Source of the DNA: Acanthaster planci
Lineage: Eukaryota; Echinodermata; Asteroidea; Valvatida; Acanthasteridae
DNA: 41,281 nt
NCBI RefSeq assembly: GCF_001949145.1
Contig: NW_019091402.1
Span: 1,991,663 to 2,032,943 of the forward strand
Direction of reading: 5' to 3'
Below are positions 1 to 12,130 of the stretch, piece after piece. The notes below the pieces were generated by a model, which saw only the letters and a list, made by a program, of their open reading frames with translations, had not been told where the DNA came from and made no database searches. A program made the translations under genes and the position numbers. Numbering within the stretch: the first letter of the stretch is position 1; each line of letters opens with the position of its first letter.

Positions 1-541
1 GTTAATAAAACTGGCTAACGTAAAATCAGTAAGATAGACAATTAGATTAGTGGCTTCCCCTTTTTGCCTGTGTTATCATGTATTTTTTTTAGAAACATCT
101 CTAACAGGAAGCACCTCTAAATAAAAACTATCTGAGAGGTATTTTTTTGTTTTATAACATTTTGGAGATCTGTCTCAACATTGTTTTCATCCGTTGATGC
201 AGTTTCTTCTGCAACGGCTCTCGATGGTTATAATTATAAATCAGCCGCGTTGCAACCATTCATTAACGGAGTAATATTGCAGACTAATCTTGCTTGACGC
301 TCAAGCGCGTAATCCTCTCGGCCAACATCACCCAGGAACTGAATTTTAGAATCAACATCGGCTGCTATGCCGGAATGGAGTATCTTCAGCTTGTGTGGGC
401 TTGGATGACGTAATAATATTTACAGGCAGGAAAAAATTTGTACAAAGTTCACTATCCATCCTCTTAAAGCCCGGTGCCCGCGGGCCGGACCTATCAGACA
501 ACGCCCAGATCCTTACCGATTCGACCGCCGTCCCCCCGTGA
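1..541 (+). promoter_or_regulatory. Putative promoter and 5' UTR of annexin gene 1
   Basis: No coding exon is recognisable before the start codon at 542. A TATAAAT heptamer at 235-241 is the best TATA candidate and would place transcription start near 265-275, giving a 5' UTR of roughly 270 nt. The stretch from about 470 to 540 is much richer in G+C and CpG than its surroundings, as expected near a transcribed first exon. An in-frame TGA at 539-541 abuts the first ATG. The TATA call is inference from position and sequence only; cap-site data would be needed to place the start. Confidence 0.35.
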
Positions 542-3500
542 ATGGATTTTTTGTCAGAGATGGTAAGACTGTGTTGGTTTTTCTGTTCAGTATAAAGCAA
601 ATTATTTAATATTGTGTAGCAACAACTGGGTAGTGTAAGGACCAGTGATGTATCCAGCGATAAGGGGGAACCCTACCCCTGGGGGCATGTTGTATTTTCA
701 TTTTAGGAGTTGAAAGAACCAAAAACTGATAAAGGTGTCAGTTCAGTTTATTGTCATTTGTGTTTCCATCCCATTTCGTCCCTTTTCCTGTTTATTTCGC
801 CTTTTGTAGCATAGTCCTCCGTATTACTATCATAATTTTTTTCAGAGAGGCAAGCCCCCCCCCCAGTGCCCCTCGTCTTCCTTGTTGCTATCGTTTGAGA
901 AAATATCCCCGGACTCAAAAACTGTACAATGCACTCGCACTGGCTAGTGGACATACTTGTAATAACCATTTCAGTTTTGAATTGTCGACGCTGAGGGGTG
1001 AGCACCACACCATCTCGGCCGTGTAATTCGAACTTACTTTTCGAGTTAAGTTTTAGCCAATTCAGTAACTGTGTTTTAGTATTATTTTCTAACACCTGCT
1101 TCGAGGTACCTACATTTTACCCATGTATACGCTCTAAAAGCATGAGTGTCAAATTACAATTGGTTCGTTACCACTCTTTGACAGTGTTGAATTCAGCAGT
1201 TACACTGTTAATTAGTAATTTAAGTGTCAACATTTCAGAGTGTTAACATCAAATATATTGCATTTGCATTTTAAATGAATTATTCGCAAAAGTGTTAGAT
1301 TTACCTTATAACATGCTGGATCTGACATACCCAGTGCGAGAATCGACACTTTCAAAGAATAGTTAAAGGGACTGGGGCATTGTAAGTGTTTGATCCAACA
1401 TTTCAGTTTCCAAAGTGTTTTAAAACACAGGAACCACTGAAAAATGTCTGCGAACTACGTTGACAAAAGTGAGAACTGTTACAATCACTACATTTAACTT
1501 CTGAGTGCTGTTGTCCAGTGCTGGTTTATACCTTTTAACGAAAACAACTCTCCTCGTGACTGCACGAGTAATTTTAAGCTCCTATCTCTTCCGTCTTACC
1601 ACTCGGTCTATATTGACCAATTACCTCAAGTTTCGCTACCGTTTGGAATGTGGAAACTCTTCCCCTATTTAAAGTAAAGTTGCGAGCAGTTTGGGTATTT
1701 GAGATGGTTAAACAAAATACTTGAGATCGGTAAACAAACTGTGTTGTATAAATGTTGAAGTATAATGACCGAAAAAGGACATGTGCGAGTTTCAGTTTTG
1801 ATTATTGATGGGTGATTTTCTTGGCTTAAAGTGCAGCTGCCTAATCGCACAAAGTCTAGAAACTGCTGAAAGCCATTCAGCGAATGGACAAGTGTCAACA
1901 AATGCCTGTTTTGTGAAAAAACATTGGTTAATTCCCTGTTTTGCTTTCTCGCTCCGTCTTTCATGTCTGTTCAGGCTACCGTCAAGGCTGCCGAGAATTT
2001 CGACGCTGACAGTGACTGTCAGATTCTGAGGAAAGCTATGAAGGGCCTCGGTAAGGAGGAGGATAAAAATTGGATAACATTCGTCATAATATACGAAAAA
2101 GAGAGAAAAGACATGACATGGCAGACAAAAGGGAAGCAATACTAAGAGGCGAGTTTGAGCTCCAGCAATTGACTGTTTTATGGTGCCGGTTAAATGACCC
2201 CAATGACGTCATTGATCTGCCGATAAGGGACGCTCAAACCGTAAAGCAACCATATTCAACATATTGTAAAGGAAGCTCAGTTTTATTTTTTTTATAATAA
2301 AACTAAACGATCAGTGGGTTGTGAAGTGAGGTTTTGTCAAATCAGTTACATATTTTGTCGGTGCAAAATATTAAGTTAAATTTGGAGAGGCACAACCTTT
2401 TCAAAATGAAAAGAATGAATAATATAGCTGTCTTAGTCGTCCAACTGAAGAAGAATTTTTAAATAATGTATTGCAAGCAAAGACATCAATACAAATGATG
2501 GAATTAATTGGTTCTAAAAATAATGAAAACTTAAAAACAATACAGAACCTATGACTTTCAATGACTTACATCTTTAGACCATTCTCCGACATTTTTAAAT
2601 CCTTACATTGTCAGGAAAATTAGGCCTTTCTCCTTTGAGGTTTTTCTCAGAGTTTTATGCGTTAACCACTTGGCAAACAGCCACATTTTGTCACATGGGG
2701 CATGGATGTCCCTTTAGTTTAGGCATTCCAGTTCTTAAACATTCAGTTATTCCCAAGAGGTCAAAAGGCTCCAACTATGCACATACAAGGGACAGATAAA
2801 GTTTGGCTGAGTTTATTACCAAATCTGTTCAGTATCTACTTTGCCTACATCAGGTCGGTGTATAGTAGTCCTTTCCTCGCGTTCGACCCATGCGACCCGG
2901 GTTCGAATCCCGCCTTGGTCAGCATGTGGATTGGGTTTTCAGTCCCTGCCTTATTCCGTGGGTATCCACGAATATTTTCCCTGGTTTTCTTCCCACCTGT
3001 AACACTGAACATTTCTTCGTTGTCTTCTTAATCGTCACTTCATCCTGTAATCCTGAGCTAAAAGCGCAAAAAAAAACCGTCTACTTCTAGGTTTGACTCT
3101 CTCTCAGACTCGAAAAAATGTTCTTATTCCAGTTTGGAAAAGAGATCATAAGTTAACAAAAAAACCTAGCGTTGCAATTACTTCGCTGTGTAGATCGCTG
3201 GAATAACATCCACCTGCGCGATAACTTGGGCAAACAGCTTTTAACCTTTGTTCCCTCGAACACATCGAAGCTGCCATATCAATGGGAAAATACTGATAAT
3301 CGTTGATAGATAAGATGATGAACAGGGTCGAGTTTTGTTGAATTACTCGTTCGGATAATTGGTCTCTTATCACTGCAATAACTCAAACTTTTGGGGACCA
3401 TTAGGCTGATGCCATCTTTCTATTGCCAGTCGGTTATTCGAGGCGTGACGCAAGCGCTCGATCTGTAACGGCCATTCATTGACATTTTATTGAAACTTAA

Positions 3501-6500
3501 CATATGTACAGACCTATGTTTTGTACAAATGCATGGTTTTAATTTTGTAAGGGTAATATTTATACTTACTGCTATTCACTTAATACCGCAATTTGATTTC
3601 TTGAAATGCACTTTTCAGCAGATGATAGTCTCCGTGAAACAGCATTTTTAATGAGATATCTGAAGCGAAAAATCAGTCCATTTTTCTACCATTTCAAGTT
3701 CTTCAGAGCATGCCCGCCTGTTGTAGGTGCAAAAATCCCCCCCCCCCATCTTACAGTGTCGTTTGGACCCCGAATATTCATTTTGTATTTTTGACTACAA
3801 GACTTGGTCTTTTTTCGGGGGGAGGGGTAAATACTATAGTAAGATTTTGATATTCTCCTTTCCATAAATGACTGTCACTGACTATATTATTCAGGGACCG
3901 ACGAGAAGGCAATAGTTGATATACTGGCGTGTAGGTCCAATGCACAACGCCAGGAGCTCAAGGTGAAATTCAAGGCATCATTCGGCAGGGTAAGGTGAAC
4001 TCGAGGGACTGTCACACAATGCCTTCCCATCTTACTGTTCATTTGTTTGATCGACTTCACCGTCAGTTTGATCCAACGGATTTGCCTCAGGGTCGACTCT
4101 TGTCGCGGAAGCGTCATTTCCAGTAGAGAGTCGATTCTAAGGAAGAATCGATCATGAGAAGAATCATATCTAAGGAAGAAGCTTACTTTTAAATTAGGAA
4201 TATTCCACTCAATGTGCACGAATGGTTTAACCTCAGGGTGTATTGCTGGCAAATCACCACAAATAAAAAAAATGAATACCCTCTTTCTGAAACTTGGACA
4301 AAAATACGAAAGTAGTGCCTGGTATTTTCCTCTACATAGAAAATTTCCACAAAAAAGCCATTATTAAGGACCTTGCAGTATGTTTTTACCTAAATGTCAC
4401 TGATATGGAAGCTCAGCTTCGAGAAAACTTTGAACCCTTCCTGTGTACATAACGTCTGTGTGTGGTTTTCTGTTGTACAATGTGGCTGCCAACTGTATCT
4501 TAACTTGCGCGGGTAATTTTTACATTTCCTTGCAGTCATACAGAATGTGCAACTATGTCTACATACATTAAAAAAATGTCTAGCAGGATTTTGTTAATCG
4601 AAATTGTATTTTATCCTTCACGATAATCTGATCGCAGGACTTGGTTAAGGATCTGAAGAGTGAGTTGGGCGGGAACTTTGAGGATGCTATCCTGGCCATG
4701 ATGGACCTGCCTGCGGTCTTTGACGCAAGATGCCTCAAGAAAGCCATGAAGGTACTCGATATTAGTCTGTGACATCATATTGCACAAGAGGAGATTAATA
4801 TTGTATCTACACTCCTCAATCCGGACCAGAAGAGGGCATATTTTTTTCAAGCAACGGAGCTCCTTTGGTGGGACTGTACCACGGACATTATAAGAAAATC
4901 TAGACTCGCAATGCCCTTAATCAGCTTATAGAGATCATTGAATCCACTAGCGGCCATTTTACGGAGCGGCATACAAAGCTTTCGTGGCAACGCCCGCGTT
5001 TATTCTTCCTGATGTCAATAGAAGGGAGCCAACCCACGCTTTTGTATTCGGCTCGGTAAAATGGCCGCTGGTTGGCTTCTATTTCATACAAAGGCATTGC
5101 AAGTCCAGGTATTTTTATACACGTCCGTGGACGGTACTTTTCTGGCCCATGAACGATTATGCGTTGCAGTCACGTGGCTACTAATACTCCCCACCAACAT
5201 GGCTCTTGTCAATCGATGAGGGGGTGCTCAAGGCAGATACCCTTCGAACCTAAAACCAATGTCGGTACAGTTGGCAGTTGAATAACCAGGGGGGGGGTAA
5301 TGAGGGAAGCTCCACCCTCTCCCAAAACTTGTGCGCCCTCCCCCACTCAGAAATTAGAGAAGCTAGAAAACACCGCTACTTATAAGTGAGGCCTGTGCAG
5401 CAAAATAGCCATGCTCCAACTGTGAAGCTAATATATTATCGTCTGATTCAATACAGTAGGTAAACCTATAAGTGAGGCTTGTTCGAGCCTTCTGCTTGCA
5501 AATTTTCGTGACGCTGACATGCCTCATTTGTAAGTTTGCCTTCTGCATTGTATCATTAGAAAATATATTAGCATCACAAGTCTTGCAAGGTATGTTGCTG
5601 CACGGGCCTTACTTATAAGCAGCGGTGGTTAGTCGGATCGGGTGAGGAAAACGCTGGTGAAAGTCCGCCTTGGTCAATGTTTTCACCTTTCACTTTCATT
5701 CATGAGAATCACGACGTAGTTCAGATCCTCACGTGGCACCTCCAGAAAATGAGGGGCGCCACCACGTGCCCCGCAAAATTTACCCCATGCAGTTACACCT
5801 CTGATGAGTAATTTGCAATCAACCTATCACAAGATATGCCAATACGGGCGATTCACAATAGTGCGCAACCAAGAGTTTGCAACACGTTGACCAATCATAA
5901 CGCGCGAAAGTTGTCGACCCTTTCCAAACGCGCATTGGGTCGACAAATTTCGCGCATTGTGATTGGCCAACTCGTTGCAAACTCTTGGTGGCGCACTATT
6001 GTGACACGGCCGTATTGTCAAAAGGCATTCAGTTTGGGTGTCAAGAAAAAAGCTTTACACCAACTGTGGACCGTGGCAACTTAGAGGCATTTCTTTCTCG
6101 TTTATCCCCTGTTGTCTTAATATCCTGTGACCTGACTAGTGCTGTCTTGCGACTGACCCGATCTGGACCAGGGAATCATGGAGTGATTTACATAATGGCT
6201 CATTTTAACTTGCATGTGAACAACTTGTAAAACACGGGACTTGTGCATCAGCTTCTTAATAAGACTGACTTGTGACTTATTCAAAGGCAGATCGAGAATC
6301 CAATTGGGGGGGTCAAACTTGTCAGGGGAGGGTGCAAAAAATTTGAATTTATAACATAACCTTGTGTGGCCTTGTTTGAGACTTTTTATACTTTTTGAAA
6401 GAAGTGAAATGAAACCAACCAACAAATTAAATTTCACCTCTCTCTAATTATTTTCCCCAAACTGCTCTTTTTACCCCCCCCCCATTAGATCCTTCCCTTA

Positions 6501-9500
6501 GTATTGGGTCTCAGTAAACAAAAGCATAATAGACTGGCTAGCCTGGTACTTTGGGAGCACCGGAGTTTGCATTCCCAGGACATGTTCTATTACTTTTAAT
6601 AGTGAGCTGTTTTCAAAATTGATTTTCTACTCTCTTTCAGGGAATTGGAACTGATGAGTCTGTGCTGATTGAGATCTTGTGCACGAGAAGCAAGGCGGTA
6701 AGCGGGAAAGGAATCAAGGGATAATGTCATAGACCGTTTGCTGTTTTTCGGGTGAATGTTGTCCACGAAGAAAATAGTCGGCTAGCTGTAAATCAAAGAC
6801 TTCGAAATTCGCTATTTTTGGTCTTCAAATTCTGTTGCGTTTTACAGGCTAGAAGATTGACCAATTTGGTCTAGACAACCAGGGGCTGGGGACGTTCTAA
6901 AATAAATACCGAAATGCTTTATTGCTACTGAAAGTGTCAACTCCTATATGTCGAGAAAACGACTGTAACCAATACAGTATTGACTTTTCTGAATAACAAA
7001 CATCAGAACGGCCATATCTGCTCCCTTGCATTGCATTTCCAAGACTCAGTTGTAGGCCTTCAAGTTTGATATGGACCTTGCCTCTATTAATGTCCTTCTT
7101 TGGTTCAGCATTACAGAAGTTTGGAATTTCAGGCAATTCTTGTGTATATATACTTATTTGTTGCACAAGGGATTATCGTGGGTAATTTCACTCTTTTTTC
7201 ATTCAGCAAATCGCTGCTATCAAAGCTGCCTACAAAACAAGTAAGTTGTTCGGTACAGTTTTCATGGCATTGCATCATCACGTCCAACTTTATTAGTACA
7301 TATGAAAGATAAAGGTTTTAGGTTGTCATTTTGCTGACTGTATTTATGTGTTTAATGCGTACAACACTGAATACGAGCGATTTATATTAGCGCGCCACCA
7401 AGAGTTTGCAATCGTTGACCAATCACAACCCGCGAAATCTATTGACCCGATGCGCATTTGAAAAGGGTCGACGGATTTCGCTGATTGTGATTGGCCAACG
7501 CGTCGCAAACACCAAGAGGCGTGCTATTGTAAATCCCCGTATTGTCCTAGAGGAATCAGTACACTCGTATCCGCCCCTGCCAAGAGGTCGTTCTCATTCT
7601 CGAAAGTTTGTGAATGAAACCTCCCTGAAGACTTGACTCGTGTTAGTTCAGGAATGACTTTATTCTGAGGAGCTAAAGAAATTACCCATATATTCTAGAA
7701 AAAAAAAATGAGCCCTTCCGAGCTAGCTTCCTGTATGAGGCGATGATTCCAAGGGTAAGGAACAACCTAGGTCTTTTCCACTCTCTTTGCAGCATTTGGC
7801 AAGGACTTGGAGAGTGCGATTGAAAGCGAGACTAGTGGCGACTTCAAACGAGTTTTGATTGGCCTCTGTGCTGTAAGTTTTAGACCTTTCATATCCAGCG
7901 GAGGGGTGGGGTGGTAGAGGAAAAACAGCGGTTAATTTTGCTTCCAGTCAAAGAGAAGCATGGCAAAGTGATGTTTAAGAAAGATATCCCACCGGCTGTA
8001 GGTGATTTTTACAGAAATAGTGGCATGCTGACATCAATAGGGGACTAACTTCTCTTTTGTAGCGGACGCCGGTCAATCTGGCCTACTCGCCCGTACAGTC
8101 GGACACATTTCACCAAACTGGGCCCTTGGCAGACTAGAATGGTCAATCAGTCCCCTATTTGGCATGCTGTAAGATGTTTGTGAGTAATTCCAGAAATTAG
8201 GGGTCCAAAAGTCTGTCATTTTCGTGTCCCTGTTACATCTGACCTTTGTTATTTAACATGGAAATATCACCAGAATTAATTTCAAACCATATGTATTACT
8301 ATTTGTTGGCAGGTAATTTGCGTTATTTCATAACTCTTGGAAATTAGAAAATGTGTTCTGAACTTACAAAATCACATGTTAGATGTGACAGGAACAGGAA
8401 AAAATGGATCCCTAATTTCTGGAATTCCCCTTGTGCCTGTTCAGTTAATACCAATGCCGTGTTCAGAATTGCTGGTGAAGAAATGTCGAATTATTACTTA
8501 ATTTTCAGGGTGGGAGAGATGAAGGCACCGGAGTCGACGAGGAGAAAGTGCCAGAAGATGCCGCTGCACTACAAGAGGTAAAAAAGGAACTTCATTTATG
8601 CCACTAGGACTTTTATTTAAATTAAAAAAGGATTTCAAAGACAGTAAACTTAGAAAGAAGTCTGTGCTAGATGGTCATTTCTCCTTTTCCTTGAGATTAT
8701 GGTCGGCACTGTATTATTTAGCCTTCCCCAAAGTCGTTCACGTGGTATTACATTCGCAAACACCTTTGATGGGTACCAGCTGCAGTGGCCATTCTGAGAC
8801 TTGTCAACCTGACAAGATAGCATGCTCTGTCTTGTCGATGTCAGTCGCACAAACTTTTTTGCCACGATAACGAATGAAATTCTCACACCAGACGTCCTCT
8901 TTTGTCGCCTGTGTTTTGACTTAAAGTTCATCAAGTCGACGTGAAATTGTTCACATGTTTTAACGAGATGCTAAACTACTGCGATGATTGTTGTCATTAC
9001 ACAGGCTGCTAAGGGTCTAGGAACAGACGAATCGGAGTTCCAGCGCATCTTGGTCACGAGAAGCCCCCTCCACCTCCGAGCCGTCTTCAAAGCTTTCGAA
9101 GCGGTACAAACAACTGTGTTTACCACTAACCTAAGTTCATGAGAGGAATATTCACGGGGCACACTGGTGTAATCGCTTTTCCCTTGTCAGTGTTGTCATT
9201 GTCACATCACCATCCACGACAACGCCACTGACCTCATCAGCTATACTTTTACCACCACCGCACGCGTGTCTCTGTCTTAGTGCCATCATTGACATTACAA
9301 TCTTCATAATAGAGTACCCAAGTGAATACGTCACGCGCACAATTAGTGTGTAAAAGGCATTAGCGCAAGAACCAGCGCGTGAACCAACATGCGAGCGTAC
9401 CCCATTCGTTTGCATTGCACTTTCTGGTTCACAGTGACGTCACATTCGGTACTCAATTTTGATCTCATTTTAAACCAACTCATCAATAAAATGTAATAGA

Positions 9501-11161
9501 CACAATATAAATTTTCCATGGGCTGCCCTTTTGCTGCCCTCTTTGAGTTGTCCTCATCTGCATATAAATTAGATCTGGAGTTCTAACTTGTCTTAATTTT
9601 AAGTTAAGATAGCATGCGTGAACGTTAAAGACTACATTCTTCAACAATGTAACGCATGTGCAGAGGAACTTTTTCAGGGGAGTATTTTCTGTTGTTTTAC
9701 ACAGATGACTGGAAAAAGCATTGATGACACCATTAGAAGCGAAATGGGAGGGAATCTTCGGAAGACCTATTTGACGATTGGTATTATAACTAATTCCCTT
9801 TAAGTTCAATCTTACTTCCTAGTGGAAGTACTCACATCTCCGACTTTCTTAAAAACGACTCAAGTGTAAATTATCGAGGAGATTAGTTGCTTGTTAAAAA
9901 GGAAAAAACTTATCCAGTGTACCGATTCTACCAGTCGATGGGAAGGAAAAAGAAAGAGTACTCAACATATTTCTTTATTTATGTCTGCATACTTAAATAC
10001 ATAGAGCCATTTTAGGTTTTCCGTTGCGTTTGATTGTTTCTAAGATGTTAACAGTTGGCATATCATTTGGATGTATATTTTCAGTCTGAAACCTCGTTAG
10101 TTCACTTTCCTTATCTGCCGACTTATGAAATCAATATTAAGACTGCGTCAAGGTTAGGCCAGAAAAATAGAAACTGCGTCATATGGAACCAGTTGCCTTG
10201 CGAGTAGGGTGTTCGGTGTGACTTTTCCACACAGTCTAACCCTCCCTTGTTTCCTGTCTTATACCCAGTGGGTTTCTTCCAACACCCGATGGAGTTCTTT
10301 GCCGATCAGCTGAACAAGTCCATGAAGGGTCTGGGAACAGACGAGGAACACCTCATCCGGATTATTGTATCCCGCTCAGAGGTGAGGGTTTTAGATGAGG
10401 CCGTAAGAGTTCTTGGTGAGGAGTTAGGTGAAGTCGGATGTTACGGAGGATGGATCCGAAATTGGACTACAGCCTTGTATCGAGAGCCAGCAAGACTTGT
10501 AAAGGGGCGAATCACGTGCACGTTTGGTGGATCACAAGAGTGTTCTGCGCAGAGTGCTCGCGATTGATCTTCATCATTATGTGCACAAAACCATGGCCGG
10601 TAAAAGAGCTTGAGTGCGCAGCCTAAATGTTTCATATTTTCCGACCCGATCCGTCTTGTGCAGAAGCAGCCCATTATCGGTTGAAAAAGAGCCATTTCGG
10701 TCGGTAGTGTTCATTTTTGCTGGCAGCTACATTACAGTTCAGTAGATAACGGTGTACTGTACACCCGTCCAGTTAACGATCATGATTGAATCAATGATCT
10801 ATAGCTCATCTCCATCAATTACTTTATTCATCAACCTTATGACAGAAGCGTCGCTGGGTGCATCGATATGGAGGGCCAATTGTACAAATTTGCCAATTAA
10901 AATATAAAACTCGTACAGTTTTGCAAAATAATAAGCCTACCTCTTGACACTCTCCCTAGCCATTGTTACTCACGTTGACTATCTCTCATAATTGTCATTT
11001 AGTTTATTGTTTCATTAATTTTTTACTTTGTCTTTTTTCAGATTGATCTGGGCGGTGTCAAGGCAGCCTACGCCGTCAAGTACGGCAAAACGCTTGAAGC
11101 GGCCATCGCTAGCGAGTGTGGGGGAGATTTCAAGAATGTCCTGGTCACCCTGACGTCATAA
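542..11161 (+). CDS. Annexin, four-repeat core (gene 1, complete, 12 exons)
   Basis: Predicted calcium-dependent phospholipid-binding annexin of 317 aa (311 aa from the second ATG). Exons: 542-562, 1975-2050, 3895-3989, 4638-4751, 6641-6697, 7207-7240, 7793-7872, 8509-8577, 9005-9103, 9705-9780, 10269-10381, 11042-11161 (TAA). All introns are GT..AG; intron 10 has a weak donor (GTATTA). Counting from the ATG at 560, type II calcium loops K-G-x-G-T-D-E lie at residues 24-30, 96-102, 179-185 and 254-260. Each has its acidic cap 39 residues after the Thr (E67, E139, E222, E297), so all four repeats look calcium-competent. The N-terminal tail is very short, with no proline/glycine-rich extension as in annexin A7/A11. 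The first ATG (542) adds MDFLSE; the ATG at 560 has the better context (G at -3, G at +4) and matches the start of gene 2. Exon 1 is inferred, not homology-proven; exons 2-12 are secure. The vertebrate orthologue cannot be assigned by eye. Confidence 0.9.
2850..3076 (+). mobile_element. tRNA-derived SINE-like element in intron 2 of gene 1
   Basis: A perfect RNA polymerase III B box (GGTTCGAATCC) lies at 2900-2910 after a tRNA-like head beginning near 2850. A tRNA-unrelated body follows, ending in an A-run at about 3068-3076. This head, body and A-tail layout is that of a tRNA-derived SINE. The A box is degraded and no flanking duplication is evident, so the 5' border is approximate. It is not a functional tRNA gene: acceptor and anticodon stems cannot be folded convincingly. 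Confidence 0.6.
4905..5110. mobile_element. Foldback/MITE element in intron 4 of gene 1
   Basis: The two ends form an imperfect inverted repeat of about 80-90 bp. CGCAATGCC near 4907 pairs with GGCATTGC at 5092-5099. Inside, AGCGGCCATTTTAC (around 4948-4961) pairs with GTAAAATGGCCGCT (around 5056-5069). The centre (about 4985-5030) is unpaired. This is the structure of a non-autonomous terminal-inverted-repeat transposon. No target-site duplication could be identified, so the superfamily is open. Confidence 0.6.
5371..5644. mobile_element. Palindromic MITE, family B, copy 1 (intron 4 of gene 1)
   Basis: This copy shares sequence along its length with the element at 38044-38321. Shared blocks include CGCTACTTATAA, GAGGCCTGTGCAGCAAA, GCTAATATATTATCGT and the right end TCGGATCGGGTG. 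The two halves are inverted repeats. The outer ~18 bp of the left end (CACCCGATC...) are missing here, so the copy is 5'-truncated or decayed. AGGAAAAC follows the right end and a similar TAGAAAAC (5364-5371) sits at the left border, hinting at an imperfect 8-bp duplication. Confidence 0.75.
5839..6018. mobile_element. Palindromic MITE, family A, copy 1 (intron 4 of gene 1)
   Basis: The element is almost completely palindromic, about 180 bp. Its outer ends are CAATACGG at 5840-5847 and CCGTATTG at 6010-6017. Internal paired blocks include CACAATAGTGCGC against GCGCACTATTGTG, CAAGAGTTTGCAAC against GTTGCAAACTCTTG, and GTCGACCC against GGGTCGAC. Transcribed, the copy would fold into one long hairpin. 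Other copies are at 7371-7544 and 33399-33441. No clear target duplication is visible. Confidence 0.8.
7371..7544. mobile_element. Palindromic MITE, family A, copy 2 (intron 6 of gene 1)
   Basis: Second copy of the element at 5839-6018, more diverged. It runs from ATACGAGCG at 7371 to CCCCGTATTG at 7544. It keeps the paired CACCAAGAGTTTGCAA / GCAAACACCAAGAGGCG arms (slightly rearranged), TGACCAATCACAA / TTGTGATTGGCCAA and the central GTCGAC. It begins about 130 bp downstream of the 34-nt exon 6. Confidence 0.75.
8036..8159. mobile_element. Short TIR element with flanking direct repeats (intron 7 of gene 1)
   Basis: A perfect 11-bp inverted repeat, AATAGGGGACT (8036-8046) and AGTCCCCTATT (8149-8159), bounds a 124-bp segment. 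A 9-bp direct repeat GGCATGCTG lies at 8022-8030 and again at 8161-8169. The right copy touches the inverted repeat within 1 bp; the left copy is 5 bp away. This looks like a small transposon with a target duplication, though the asymmetry leaves the exact borders uncertain. Confidence 0.5.
10655..10740 (+). repeat. Dispersed repeat shared with 20227-20310
   Basis: CAGAAGCAGCCCATTATCGG followed by TTGAAAAAGAGCC and GTGTTCATTTTTGCTGG recurs with substitutions and small gaps at 20227-20310. The two copies sit in non-equivalent introns (intron 11 of gene 1; intron 4 of gene 2). They are therefore a dispersed repeat rather than a remnant of gene duplication. Confidence 0.55.
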
Positions 11162-12130
11162 AGACTACCGAACCAACTCCATGTTGCCTCATAATCGTTG
11201 CTGACTGATTTCCTTCTATTGTGTAGTTTAAAACAAAAGTAGATCTCAAACGCGAGAGATGTGAATTAGAACAGCAAGGCATACAGTGAGCCTTTTAAAT
11301 GCAGTCAGAATGCGTGAACTTCCTAAGAGGTTCAGTGTGTAGTTTAGAAGAACTGAACCCGCTGACTTGGGACTCGCGTTCCAGTTCTGTAGCCCTTTTT
11401 CCGGGAGCTTAGGGGATCCAGTCAGTCATCCCATTCTAAAATGTCGTTTGGATTCGCGAAAAAAATCGCGAATGCGGAAAAAATCTACTGACTTTTTTAA
11501 AGCCAAAGTCTAAACCAGAACAAAAGAGAAATTAATACAGTCGGTATAGAACAATTAATGTAGCATTTGAATGTAAGCACTAGTAATTTTTATGGGGAAA
11601 TGTGCTCCTAAAGTGAGTCGGTCAGTTTAGACGGTACAACGTTTGTTTAAAATTGTTCTCTTTTATTTGTCCATTCTTAACAATGCAAACTGTCCACAAT
11701 TCCTTATGTGAAAATAAAAGAATAGAATTGTATAAATTTCCAACAAAGGAGATCCAGAGATGAATGACTTGTTTATTGGCATGGTTGCAATGACTATGGA
11801 AGTTTAGGTACAAAGCATGCATTTTCTAATGGCTTCATTTTCTATTGATATTATTCTGTAACCATTCAACCATGTAGGCAACTGTAACAATCACACAAGG
11901 ATTTGGGCATGTACATGTTCAGGGTGCAGTGAACTCCACAAGATTGGAAATGTCTGGTGTCGGTGAAACCATGGGCGAAACATTCAGCCCTTTGGCGTAA
12001 AGTTTCACAAGCTGACGCGGAGTCAGGCATTTATTGGCCTATTTACAAAAAATTTAGAATTCTGAACACGACGTGGGTGGATATGTGGAACACGCAGACG
12101 GCAGCTTTGTACATGTACTGAAGTGACGCT
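11162..12130. other. 3' UTR of gene 1 and intergenic spacer
   Basis: The stretch after the stop codon of gene 1 shows no further coding exon. A canonical AATAAA at 11713-11718, about 550 nt past the stop, is a reasonable poly(A) signal candidate but is unproven in an AT-rich context. The remainder up to about 12.13 kb, where similarity to the gene 3 upstream region begins, shows nothing recognisable. Confidence 0.4.

Noticed and set aside
754-1095. 113-codon - strand frame and overlapping + frame in intron 1 of gene 1
   Set aside because: No domain, overlapping frames on both strands, no splice context; typical chance frames.
1120-1260. Repeated AGTGTCAA/AGTGTTAA octamers as a repeat array
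   Set aside because: Irregular spacing and low complexity; no convincing unit or inverted ends.
2880-2935. Functional tRNA gene
   Set aside because: Only the B box is good; the arms do not fold, and a SINE-like body with A-tail follows.
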